Of a stretch of DNA of 8,008 bases, positions 1 to 5,361 are shown in pieces (position 1 is the stretch's first letter; each line of letters opens with the position of its first letter). The notes under the pieces were generated by a model. That model saw only the letters and a program-made list of their open reading frames with translations, was not told where the DNA came from and ran no database searches. This DNA is from Oceanospirillaceae bacterium (lineage in GTDB: Bacteria > Pseudomonadota > Gammaproteobacteria > Pseudomonadales > Balneatricaceae): NCBI GenBank assembly GCA_003523085.1, contig DPHD01000087.1, forward strand, positions 1 through 8,008, read 5' to 3'. The translations under genes were made by a program, and so were the position numbers.

Positions 1-422
1 GGCTAGTGGATTTTTTACGGCTTTGGCTTGGCCATGGGTGAATAATGAGGCCGAGTGTTGGACGCGAGGAACTGCCATTAAATTCATGACTAAAGCTCAA
101 GGTATTACGGCCGCTTTGAGAGCCTGCTCAATAGTCTACTGTTGTGCCATGCAAGGTAAGTTTAAGCACGCTGACTTGGTCAATTGGGTTAGATACACTC
201 ATTCGGTATGGTTCAGCATGCCTTGCCATGGGGTTATTGAAAGGTCATGTTCCTCATTTTGTATTGAGTCGCGGATTGCCCTTGGACTCCAAGCACTGAT
301 ATGTTGCCTAGTGCAAAAACTGGATTTGCGGTTTGTATTGATGACGGCGTATAGTTAAACCACTATCGTGAGTGATAGTGCTGGAAAATTTACCATAGCC
401 CGATATCAGTGAGGATGATTTT
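1..422. other. Left-edge region with no supported gene
   Basis: One plus-strand frame is open from the window edge to a TAA at 356-358 (about 118 codons). Its only early start is a TTG at 23, with no Shine-Dalgarno site that I can see. Its translation is unusually rich in Cys, Trp and Ser, has no recognisable motif and reads like non-coding sequence. A second plus frame, open from position 3, ends at TGA 39-41 and could be the last 12 codons of an upstream gene ending in LRLWLGHG. The minus strand carries scattered stops in the frames I read. It may be a spacer, a decayed gene or the tail of an unseen gene; I cannot choose. Confidence 0.4.
361..380. repeat. Perfect 7-bp inverted repeat upstream of the metallopeptidase gene
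   Basis: CACTATC (361-367) and GATAGTG (374-380) are exact reverse complements around the 6-nt loop GTGAGT. The hairpin lies 2 bp after the stop of the edge frame and 42 bp before the next ATG. There is no T run after it on either strand, which argues against a standard intrinsic terminator. An operator for the downstream gene or a weak transcript-end hairpin are both possible. The repeat is seen directly; the role is inference. Confidence 0.5.
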
Positions 423-1529
423 ATGCTTCGAGTGTTTTTGATGGCAGTTTTAGTTGCTCTTGCCCCCCTTAGCGTGGCCGATGGTCATTGGTCTAATTGG
501 TCGGATAAAACCCTGTGTCGGGTGTTAAAATCCGATCAAAGCAATGCGGGTTACCGAGCAGAGGCTGTTGATCGTGGGCTCGATTGTGTGGCCCCTTCTG
601 CGGTTGTAGCAGAGCAACCCACACGGCTTATTGATGATTTGATTGCAACGGGCAAAGTCACCATTATGGCCGCTACCGACGTTTCAGAAAAAACCATCAA
701 CAACACCAAAAAATGGATGAACGTCGCGGCTAAGACCTGGTTTACCAAACAGACGCCTGCCTCCAACTATTATTACCCTATCGTCATTACCCTCGTTGGC
801 CAGAGTACCAGCGCAGCCAATGTTTTGGATGACCAGTTGTGTGAAGAAATTAGCAAAAAATCATACAGCACACGCCTGTGTGGTCGATATTTGGCGGATT
901 ATGCTCGCGATGGTGGTGCGGGTATCAATTCATCGCGCATGAATGACAAATTTCATTTTATGGTGGTCGGTACCACCCGTAGGACCCCTTCCGATGACTT
1001 AGGGGACACCATCTTGCACGAGGCATTTCACATTTACCAACTGTCTCAAATTACCACCAAGAACCGCGATTTAATTGAAACTAAGCGTGGTAGAAGGTCG
1101 GGTGATCATAGCCGCGACGTGCCATGGTGGACCGAAGGCACCGCAACCTACTTGTCTTATTTAACCTATTCTAGACAACCTAGAATTAGACAAGGCTACC
1201 TTAAAAATATGATTCGCTGTGAACTAGGTGATTGTGAAGGCCACAGGGCACCGCGTATAGATGAATACTTTGAATTGGGTACCAAGCTCTACAATATTGA
1301 TTATGGCAACAACAGAATGATTGCCTACCGAGTGGGTGCCTTGTTTGCCGCCTACCTTATTAATGACGTGGGGGAGGACAAGCTATTTGACTATTATGAA
1401 GCCGAAGATGAATTAGGCTTTGAAACCTCATTTGAAACCCATTTTGGTCGGCCATACCGAGATTATATCAACCAATTTGAAGTGTTTTTAAAACAGCCCC
1501 TATGGAAAATATTAAAAATCATTCCGTAA
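423..1529 (+). CDS. Exported gluzincin-like zinc metallopeptidase, family unknown
   Basis: This 368-residue protein begins with a signal peptide: a short basic start, a hydrophobic core at about residues 4-18, and a likely cleavage after SVA at 19. Residues 23-55 form a small Trp/Cys motif (C32 and C55, ending RGLDC) of a kind seen near the N-terminus of other exported proteins. The zinc site is HEAFH at 199-203 (HExxH). E238 in WWTEGTATYL is a good third ligand, because M1/M61-type gluzincins use a similar W-x-E-G segment. A helical segment near 302-313 (YRVGALFAAYLI) and an F-x-x-x-F-G-x-x-x-x-x-Y stretch near 340-352 also fit peptidase-MA-like proteins. There are exactly six cysteines (32, 55, 140, 153, 266, 271), consistent with three disulfides outside the cytoplasm. 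The ATG is supported by GAGG at 411-414, 8 nt away. Substrate and named family are unknown. It may process envelope or extracellular proteins. Confidence 0.8.
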   Translation: MLRVFLMAVLVALAPLSVADGHWSNWSDKTLCRVLKSDQSNAGYRAEAVDRGLDCVAPSAVVAEQPTRLIDDLIATGKVTIMAATDVSEKTINNTKKWMNVAAKTWFTKQTPASNYYYPIVITLVGQSTSAANVLDDQLCEEISKKSYSTRLCGRYLADYARDGGAGINSSRMNDKFHFMVVGTTRRTPSDDLGDTILHEAFHIYQLSQITTKNRDLIETKRGRRSGDHSRDVPWWTEGTATYLSYLTYSRQPRIRQGYLKNMIRCELGDCEGHRAPRIDEYFELGTKLYNIDYGNNRMIAYRVGALFAAYLINDVGEDKLFDYYEAEDELGFETSFETHFGRPYRDYINQFEVFLKQPLWKILKIIP

Positions 1530-1532
1530 CGC

Positions 1533-3233
1533 TTAGTTAAGCCAACTCGGTGCCTGATCCTCAGCGCGCCCAGTCAGCGCCGCTTGCGCACAAGCAGCAA
1601 GGCTGCCAAAACGCACGTCGCGGCCACTTAAGCCTTTGGCGTAGTGCGAATACTTGCCCGAGTTGGTCATCAAGGTTTTAGCGCTAGTTGGAAACACCGG
1701 TTCGGTGATCGAACACCAGCAGACGTCTGGTATCACCTGTACTCCAGCGTCTTTGAGCTGCGCAACAATGCCTTCTGCTTGGGCCTGTTCCAATACATGC
1801 CTACCTACAGTGACGATGGTGTTGGTGGCCACGTGACAGCGCTGGCCTGCCAGTAAGTCGGCTAACGACCTACATTCCGTAAGCGATGCGTGAGGGCTAC
1901 CTATGGCGACGAGGTCGATTTGTGCGCCAGCGGCATTGAATTTGTGCCATACCTGCTTTAAATCAATCACTCCAATAACGAAGCGATCTGCACCTAGAGT
2001 AGGCGCAATATCGCCTTCGGGCGTATGACCACGAACGTGCAGCATGGGTGCTGCAGACGTGGTGCCAAAGGCTGCGCACAATGCTTTTAGGTCATCTTGG
2101 GTGATGCTGTGGTGTTCAAGCCCGGTAATAACGGGGATCCGGTCTGGAGATTTCACCCCCGTCAACCAACCCAGCATGGGCCATAGGGCATCATCGTAGT
2201 GCGTAGGTACATCAATATGAACTACACGCTGCGCAGCTCTGTTTTGATCAAGGTAAACCCCGGTTTTGGGCGCGCGGCCGGTCATGGCGATAAACAAGTC
2301 GAGGTAGTCCGGGTGTTTTACGCTTCTGGCACCTAGTACAGAATTGGCAAAAATTACCGCGTTGGATTCAGACCAGCCAATGTCCTCCCCATAGCGCGGC
2401 GGTTCTTCAAGCAAATAGGGTGCGCAGGTAAAGGTCGGGCGTGCACCCATTGTGACGTAGGCATCTGCCAAGCGGCTTGCCTTGTGGCCAAAGTCAGGTG
2501 GCACGCCTTGGGTTTGCCAGTGTTCTCGGTCCACCGAAATGGCATTTATAGTGGTGGGTATACGTATTTTAGCGCCCATGGAGAGCATCATTTCTGCAAA
2601 ATCTAGGTTGGCATCGTGGGCTAGGAGACAGCCGTCAATATGGGCTCGTGAAACATCGATTAATGATTTAGCCCCTTGTGCAGCCGCAATACGGCACAAG
2701 ACTTCCATGGCCACTTTAAGTGCCTTGCCTTGCTGCCCTTGTAGCATATTTTGATCAGTGTCGGTGAGGTCGAGTTGGTCGGCGCTACGCTGTACCAAGC
2801 TGATAGACTGGCCAACAAACTCCAGCGTGTTGTGGCTAATTGTTGCGTGGGGCGCGTTCGATAGCTTGTTGAATACATCGGCTGGCAAGCGCAACACCGC
2901 AATAGGGCGATCAAACAACTGTGCTGCAATCATGGCGCCAAGGGTAAGAATGTCTTCCGCTTCGCGAAATACCAAGGCCGCAGGCGCATTGCCATTGCGA
3001 GCCAGTTCCAACAACACGCCACTGCCACTACAAGAGCCGCGAGAGGTGGGCATCAACACAACGTGGCCTGCCAGTGACACGCCATGATTTGGGTGGTGGG
3101 CGTCGATGATGATGCCGGTTTGGGGATCAACCCCACCCCAAAAGCTAAGGCCTTCGGCACCATAGAGCACCTTACCTTGGGCCCTAGCCTGCACAAGGAT
3201 GGTGGGTATGTGTAACGAGCAAGATGGTGTCAT
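1533..3233 (-). CDS. Single-chain aconitase X, probable cis-3-hydroxy-L-proline dehydratase
   Basis: The 566 residues fuse the two AcnX parts. Residues about 10-120 are the swivelling small domain (DUF126), with FWGGVDPQTG at 31-40 and SRGSCSGSG at 64-72. Residues about 155-560 are the catalytic large domain (DUF521), with HIDGCLL at 198-204, the CAPYLLEEPPRYGEDIGWSE stretch at 270-289, and DVCWC at 503-507. C270 and C505/C507 are plausible iron or iron-sulfur ligands by position; I have not aligned them to a structure. Bacterial AcnX enzymes that have been characterised dehydrate cis-3-hydroxy-L-proline to delta1-pyrroline-2-carboxylate; archaeal relatives act on mevalonate 5-phosphate. The single-chain form and bacterial context favour the former, but no pyrroline-2-carboxylate reductase is in view. 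No clear Shine-Dalgarno site precedes ATG 3233. The gene is convergent with the metallopeptidase gene (3 bp between stops) and divergent from the aminotransferase gene. Confidence 0.9.
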   Translation of the reverse strand: MTPSCSLHIPTILVQARAQGKVLYGAEGLSFWGGVDPQTGIIIDAHHPNHGVSLAGHVVLMPTSRGSCSGSGVLLELARNGNAPAALVFREAEDILTLGAMIAAQLFDRPIAVLRLPADVFNKLSNAPHATISHNTLEFVGQSISLVQRSADQLDLTDTDQNMLQGQQGKALKVAMEVLCRIAAAQGAKSLIDVSRAHIDGCLLAHDANLDFAEMMLSMGAKIRIPTTINAISVDREHWQTQGVPPDFGHKASRLADAYVTMGARPTFTCAPYLLEEPPRYGEDIGWSESNAVIFANSVLGARSVKHPDYLDLFIAMTGRAPKTGVYLDQNRAAQRVVHIDVPTHYDDALWPMLGWLTGVKSPDRIPVITGLEHHSITQDDLKALCAAFGTTSAAPMLHVRGHTPEGDIAPTLGADRFVIGVIDLKQVWHKFNAAGAQIDLVAIGSPHASLTECRSLADLLAGQRCHVATNTIVTVGRHVLEQAQAEGIVAQLKDAGVQVIPDVCWCSITEPVFPTSAKTLMTNSGKYSHYAKGLSGRDVRFGSLAACAQAALTGRAEDQAPSWLN

Positions 3234-3322
3234 AAGTTGATCAATTCAAAGTAAAGGCCAACAGTATACGTGACACCAAAGTTAAGCAATAATCAGTGTT
3301 TAACATCGATAGAGTCAAGCCC
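3234..3322. promoter_or_regulatory. Divergent control region between aconitase X and aminotransferase genes
   Basis: On the minus strand a -10-like TATACT (plus-strand 3263-3268) lies 15 bp from a weak -35 TTGCTT (plus-strand 3284-3289) and would give a leader of roughly 20-25 nt for aconitase X. The short spacer makes this tentative. Two perfect palindromes sit here: TTGATCAA at 3237-3244, next to the aconitase X start, and GTATAC at 3264-3269, overlapping the -10. Either could be part of an operator. I found no convincing plus-strand promoter for the aminotransferase. Confidence 0.35.
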
Positions 3323-4207
3323 ATGTCATCTCAAGGTTTAGCCCATATATATGGTGAAGTAGTTCCCATTAGTGAAGCAAAAATTTCGCTATTAGACTGG
3401 GGCTTTTTACATTCAGACGCCACTTATGACGTGGCCCATGTGTGGGACGGCCACTTTTTTCGCTTGTCCGATCATGTGGAGCGTTATTATGCCGGCATGG
3501 AAAAGCTGCGTATGACCATACCATTTAGCAAAACCCAGCTTACCCAATTGTTATTACAGTTGGTGGCACAAAGTGGGTTACGTAATGCCTATGTGGAAAT
3601 GATCACCACCCGTGGCCAGCCAGAGCCAGGATCTAGAGACCCTCGGTTATGTACTAATCAGTTTTTTGCTTTTGTGGTGCCTTTTGTGTGGATCGGTCAG
3701 CCAGACCAAGGGTTACATCTAGCCATTAGCCAGCAACAACGCATTCCTACGGCATCAGTTGACCCCACCATTAAAAACTATCATTGGTTAGACCTAGTGA
3801 TGGGGCAGTTTGAGGCCTATGACCGTGGTGCCGAAACAGCCGCCGTGGTGGATGCCAGTGGCAATATAAAAGAAGGCCCAGGCTTCAATATATTTGTGAT
3901 TAAAAACAACCAGCTGCTCACGCCAGGTGAAGGTGTATTACTGGGCATCACTCGACATACGACTATTGAGATAGCTCATCAACTAGGTATTCAAGTCGTA
4001 TGCACAGACGTGTCTGCACACGCGTTGCGAACTGCCGACGAAGCGTTTGCCACTAGTACAGCTGGTGGTATTATGCCAATCACCCAAGTGGATGATCATG
4101 TGATTGGGTCTGGCGACATAGGCGCCTTAACTTCGAAATTACAAAGCGCTTATTGGGCCATGCACAAGCAATCTGCATATACCCTAGCTGTGGCTTACGA
4201 CGGATGA
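3323..4207 (+). CDS. Fold-type IV PLP aminotransferase resembling (R)-amine transaminases
   Basis: This 294-residue protein belongs to aminotransferase class IV (branched-chain / D-amino-acid / (R)-amine transaminases). The Schiff-base lysine is K151 in DPTIKNYHW, and the PLP-pyridine glutamate is E184 in KEGPGFN, 33 residues later as in the family. GITR near 205 is the phosphate-binding region and STAGG is near 245. From recall, the closest characterised pattern is the Arthrobacter (R)-amine transaminase. Shared features are SEA-K/R-IS followed by LHSD-x-TY-x-V, HVW-D/N-G, ITTRG then PG-x-RD (R105 at the loop arginine position), and VKN/IKN before the W. The D-amino-acid transaminase RxH motif is absent. 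I chose ATG 3323 (AGAG at 3311-3314, 8 nt spacing). GTG 3296 would add nine residues but has no visible ribosome site. The true amino donor is unknown. It is divergent from aconitase X. Confidence 0.88.
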   Translation: MSSQGLAHIYGEVVPISEAKISLLDWGFLHSDATYDVAHVWDGHFFRLSDHVERYYAGMEKLRMTIPFSKTQLTQLLLQLVAQSGLRNAYVEMITTRGQPEPGSRDPRLCTNQFFAFVVPFVWIGQPDQGLHLAISQQQRIPTASVDPTIKNYHWLDLVMGQFEAYDRGAETAAVVDASGNIKEGPGFNIFVIKNNQLLTPGEGVLLGITRHTTIEIAHQLGIQVVCTDVSAHALRTADEAFATSTAGGIMPITQVDDHVIGSGDIGALTSKLQSAYWAMHKQSAYTLAVAYDG

Positions 4208-4219
4208 CTATGCCTAGCG

Positions 4220-4248
4220 TTGAATGAACCTGTGGATAGGGATATAAT
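4220..4248 (+). promoter_or_regulatory. Sigma-70-type promoter for the VbhA-like antitoxin gene
   Basis: A perfect -10 box TATAAT (4243-4248) follows a -35 box TTGAAT (4220-4225, four of six consensus bases) at the ideal 17-bp spacing. It predicts a transcript start near 4255 and a leader of about 28 nt. TGAATGAA (4221-4228) inside this promoter is the reverse complement of TTCATTCA at 4276-4283, which reaches the start codon, so an autoregulatory operator is possible. The boxes are seen directly; regulation is inferred. Confidence 0.7.
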
Positions 4249-4282
4249 TCCATTCTATTCAATACCGTCTGGGGTTTCATTC

Positions 4283-4438
4283 ATGCAGATCACCGATAAA
4301 AATGCAGTAACCGAAGGGTTAGCAAATATAACATTAGAATCACTCAAGCTATCAGAAGCTGTGATTAAGCTAGTGGAGCGAGCTTTGGCAGACGGTTCTC
4401 TAAACAGTTCTGATATTCTAAAAATGTTACGTGGCTGA
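4283..4438 (+). CDS. VbhA-like antitoxin of a Fic toxin-antitoxin module
   Basis: This 51-residue acidic helical protein matches the VbhA antitoxin pattern as I recall it from Bartonella: an LA-x4-E-x-L segment (query LANITLESL), then a spaced ERA, then a GSLNSSDILKML tail resembling GELETSDVIKDL. VbhA blocks its Fic partner by inserting a glutamate, in the motif S/T-x-x-x-E-G/N, into the ATP site. Here the matching segment is N15-I-T-L-E19-S20, so the glutamate is kept but both flanking positions differ from consensus. I chose ATG 4283 (GGGG at 4271-4274, 8 nt spacing), because an upstream in-frame TTG at 4220 lies inside the -35 box. The frame is intact with its own promoter, but its toxin partner just downstream is broken. 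It may persist as an orphan, possibly acting on a Fic protein elsewhere. Confidence 0.75.
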   Translation: MQITDKNAVTEGLANITLESLKLSEAVIKLVERALADGSLNSSDILKMLRG

Positions 4439-4689
4439 ACGCAGCTACATTTATTAATTTTCTTGGGCTGACTAACGCCAAAGAGCTTCAAGAAAAAGAG
4501 TCTGATATTTCCTTCGTAAGATCCATAGAGCTCCTACAACAACGGAATTTGATTAACCAGAGCTTCGATTTTTCCCATCTAAAAGCCATCCATTACCACC
4601 TATTTCAAGACTTGTACTGTTGGGCAGGAAAGCCGCGATCCTACGACCTAAAGAAAAGAAACGATACGATACGCCGTATCATTGCTTAG
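4414..4689 (+). pseudogene. Truncated Fic (AMP-transferase) toxin fragment
   Basis: The frame between TGA 4411 and TAG 4687-4689 translates to the N-terminal part of a Fic toxin. FLGLTNAKELQEKE (about 4456-4500) matches the LGITDAKELE-type entry, and FDFSHLKAIHYHLFQDLY followed by CWAGKPR (4564-4635) is the classic Fic-family helix and WAG-x-R segment. The reading then runs into a short tail and a stop. The catalytic HPFxxGNGR loop and everything after it are missing, and no such motif is seen in the following sequence. At the other end there is no ATG, GTG or TTG ahead of the homology, so the usual first ten or so codons are lost too. The frame is -1 relative to the antitoxin frame and overlaps its end. 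Intact relatives would AMPylate target proteins. This remnant cannot be catalytic. Confidence 0.85.
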
Positions 4690-4718
4690 TGTGCCCGTAT
4701 AACGATGTAAGCCGTATC
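4660..4718. repeat. GATACG/CGTATC repeat cluster at the broken end of the Fic fragment
   Basis: GATACG occurs at 4663-4668 and again at 4668-4673. Its reverse complement CGTATC occurs at 4675-4680 and 4713-4718, with a partial CGTAT at 4696-4700. GCCGTATCA is a 9-bp direct repeat (4674-4682 and 4711-4719 within one base of placement), and AACGAT recurs at 4660 and 4701. The cluster starts where Fic similarity ends. It may mark the deletion junction, a recombination site or an operator for the next gene. I found no integron attC consensus in it. Confidence 0.5.
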
Positions 4719-4743
4719 AACAAATCAGAAGGTAAAAACCCCC

Positions 4744-5337
4744 ATGGAAAAGCCATTTTCCCAAGCCTGCGCCAATAACCAAACCGTCATCTGCGAAGTA
4801 CTAGAACGCGTGTTTGCGGATAAGAAAAATGCACTCGAAGTGGGCAGCGGTACGGGCCAGCATGGCGTGTATTTTGCTAAAAATATGCCTCATCTCAATT
4901 GGCAGACGAGCGATAGAGCGCAAAACCACGCGGGTATCAAGCATTGGATTAAAGACAACCCTGCGCCCAACTTACTCGCTCCTATCGCTCTAGACGTACT
5001 TAGCGACAGCTGGCCAACAACGTGTTACGACGCGGTTTTCTCTGCCAATACCGCTCACATCATGCCTTGGCAAGCGGTGGTTGCCATGTTTGCTGGTGTA
5101 GGCGAACGGCTGTTATCGGGTGGTGTGTTTTGCCTTTATGGGCCGATGAAATATCACGGAGTGTTGGCAGCCCAATCTAACGTTCGCTTTGATGCGTGGC
5201 TTCAGCAGCAAGTGCCCCATCAGGGTATTAGAGAGTTCCAGGAGCTCAATCAATTGGCTATGGATGCAGGCCTAACATTGCAAGAAGACAATGCGATGCC
5301 CGCCAATAACCAACTCATTGTTTGGCAAAAACAGTAA
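4744..5337 (+). CDS. DUF938-family SAM-dependent methyltransferase-like protein
   Basis: The 197 residues match the DUF938 family end to end and are the normal length. KPFSQACANN is at 3-12, the SAM-binding glycine motif ALEVGSGTGQH at 30-40 (motif I), WQTSD at 53-57, DAVFSANTAHIMPWQ at 96-110 with the family's AN-x-x-HIM signature, YGPMKYHG at 132-139, SNVRFDAWL at 145-153, GIREF at 161-165 and MPANNQLIVW at 185-194. The fold is class I Rossmann methyltransferase. The substrate of the family is not established as far as I know. AGAAGG at 4727-4732 lies about 11 nt before ATG 4744, a slightly long but workable spacing. The gene follows the Fic remnant and is convergent with the deacylase gene, so it is probably transcribed alone. 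Confidence 0.9.
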   Translation: MEKPFSQACANNQTVICEVLERVFADKKNALEVGSGTGQHGVYFAKNMPHLNWQTSDRAQNHAGIKHWIKDNPAPNLLAPIALDVLSDSWPTTCYDAVFSANTAHIMPWQAVVAMFAGVGERLLSGGVFCLYGPMKYHGVLAAQSNVRFDAWLQQQVPHQGIREFQELNQLAMDAGLTLQEDNAMPANNQLIVWQKQ

Positions 5338-5340
5338 CCT

Positions 5341-5361
5341 TGGCCTTGGTTTAAAAGGCCA
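5341..5361. terminator. Candidate shared hairpin between convergent genes
   Basis: TGGCCTT (5341-5347) pairs exactly with AAGGCCA (5355-5361) around a 7-nt loop, GGTTTAA. It starts 4 bp after the methyltransferase stop and overlaps the final codons of the convergent deacylase gene. There is no T run on either strand, so it is at best a weak bidirectional terminator or an mRNA 3'-end stabiliser. Confidence 0.4.

Noticed and set aside
551..766. 71-codon minus-strand frame inside the metallopeptidase gene
   Set aside because: Shadow frame opposite a gene with a signal peptide and complete zinc motif.
2758..3087. 109-codon plus-strand frame inside aconitase X
   Set aside because: Antisense shadow of a gene with strong domain matches; no ribosome site or recognisable motif.
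3296..3322. Upstream GTG start for the aminotransferase
   Set aside because: No ribosome site precedes it, and the extra nine residues are not needed by the fold; kept only as an alternative.
4255..4491. 78-codon minus-strand frame opposite the antitoxin
   Set aside because: The plus strand carries a promoter, ribosome site and VbhA-like protein; the minus-strand translation matches nothing I know.
4660..4720. Possible integron attC site at the end of the Fic fragment
   Set aside because: No GTTRRRY/RYYYAAC core pair could be found, and the neighbouring genes lie on both strands, unlike a cassette array.
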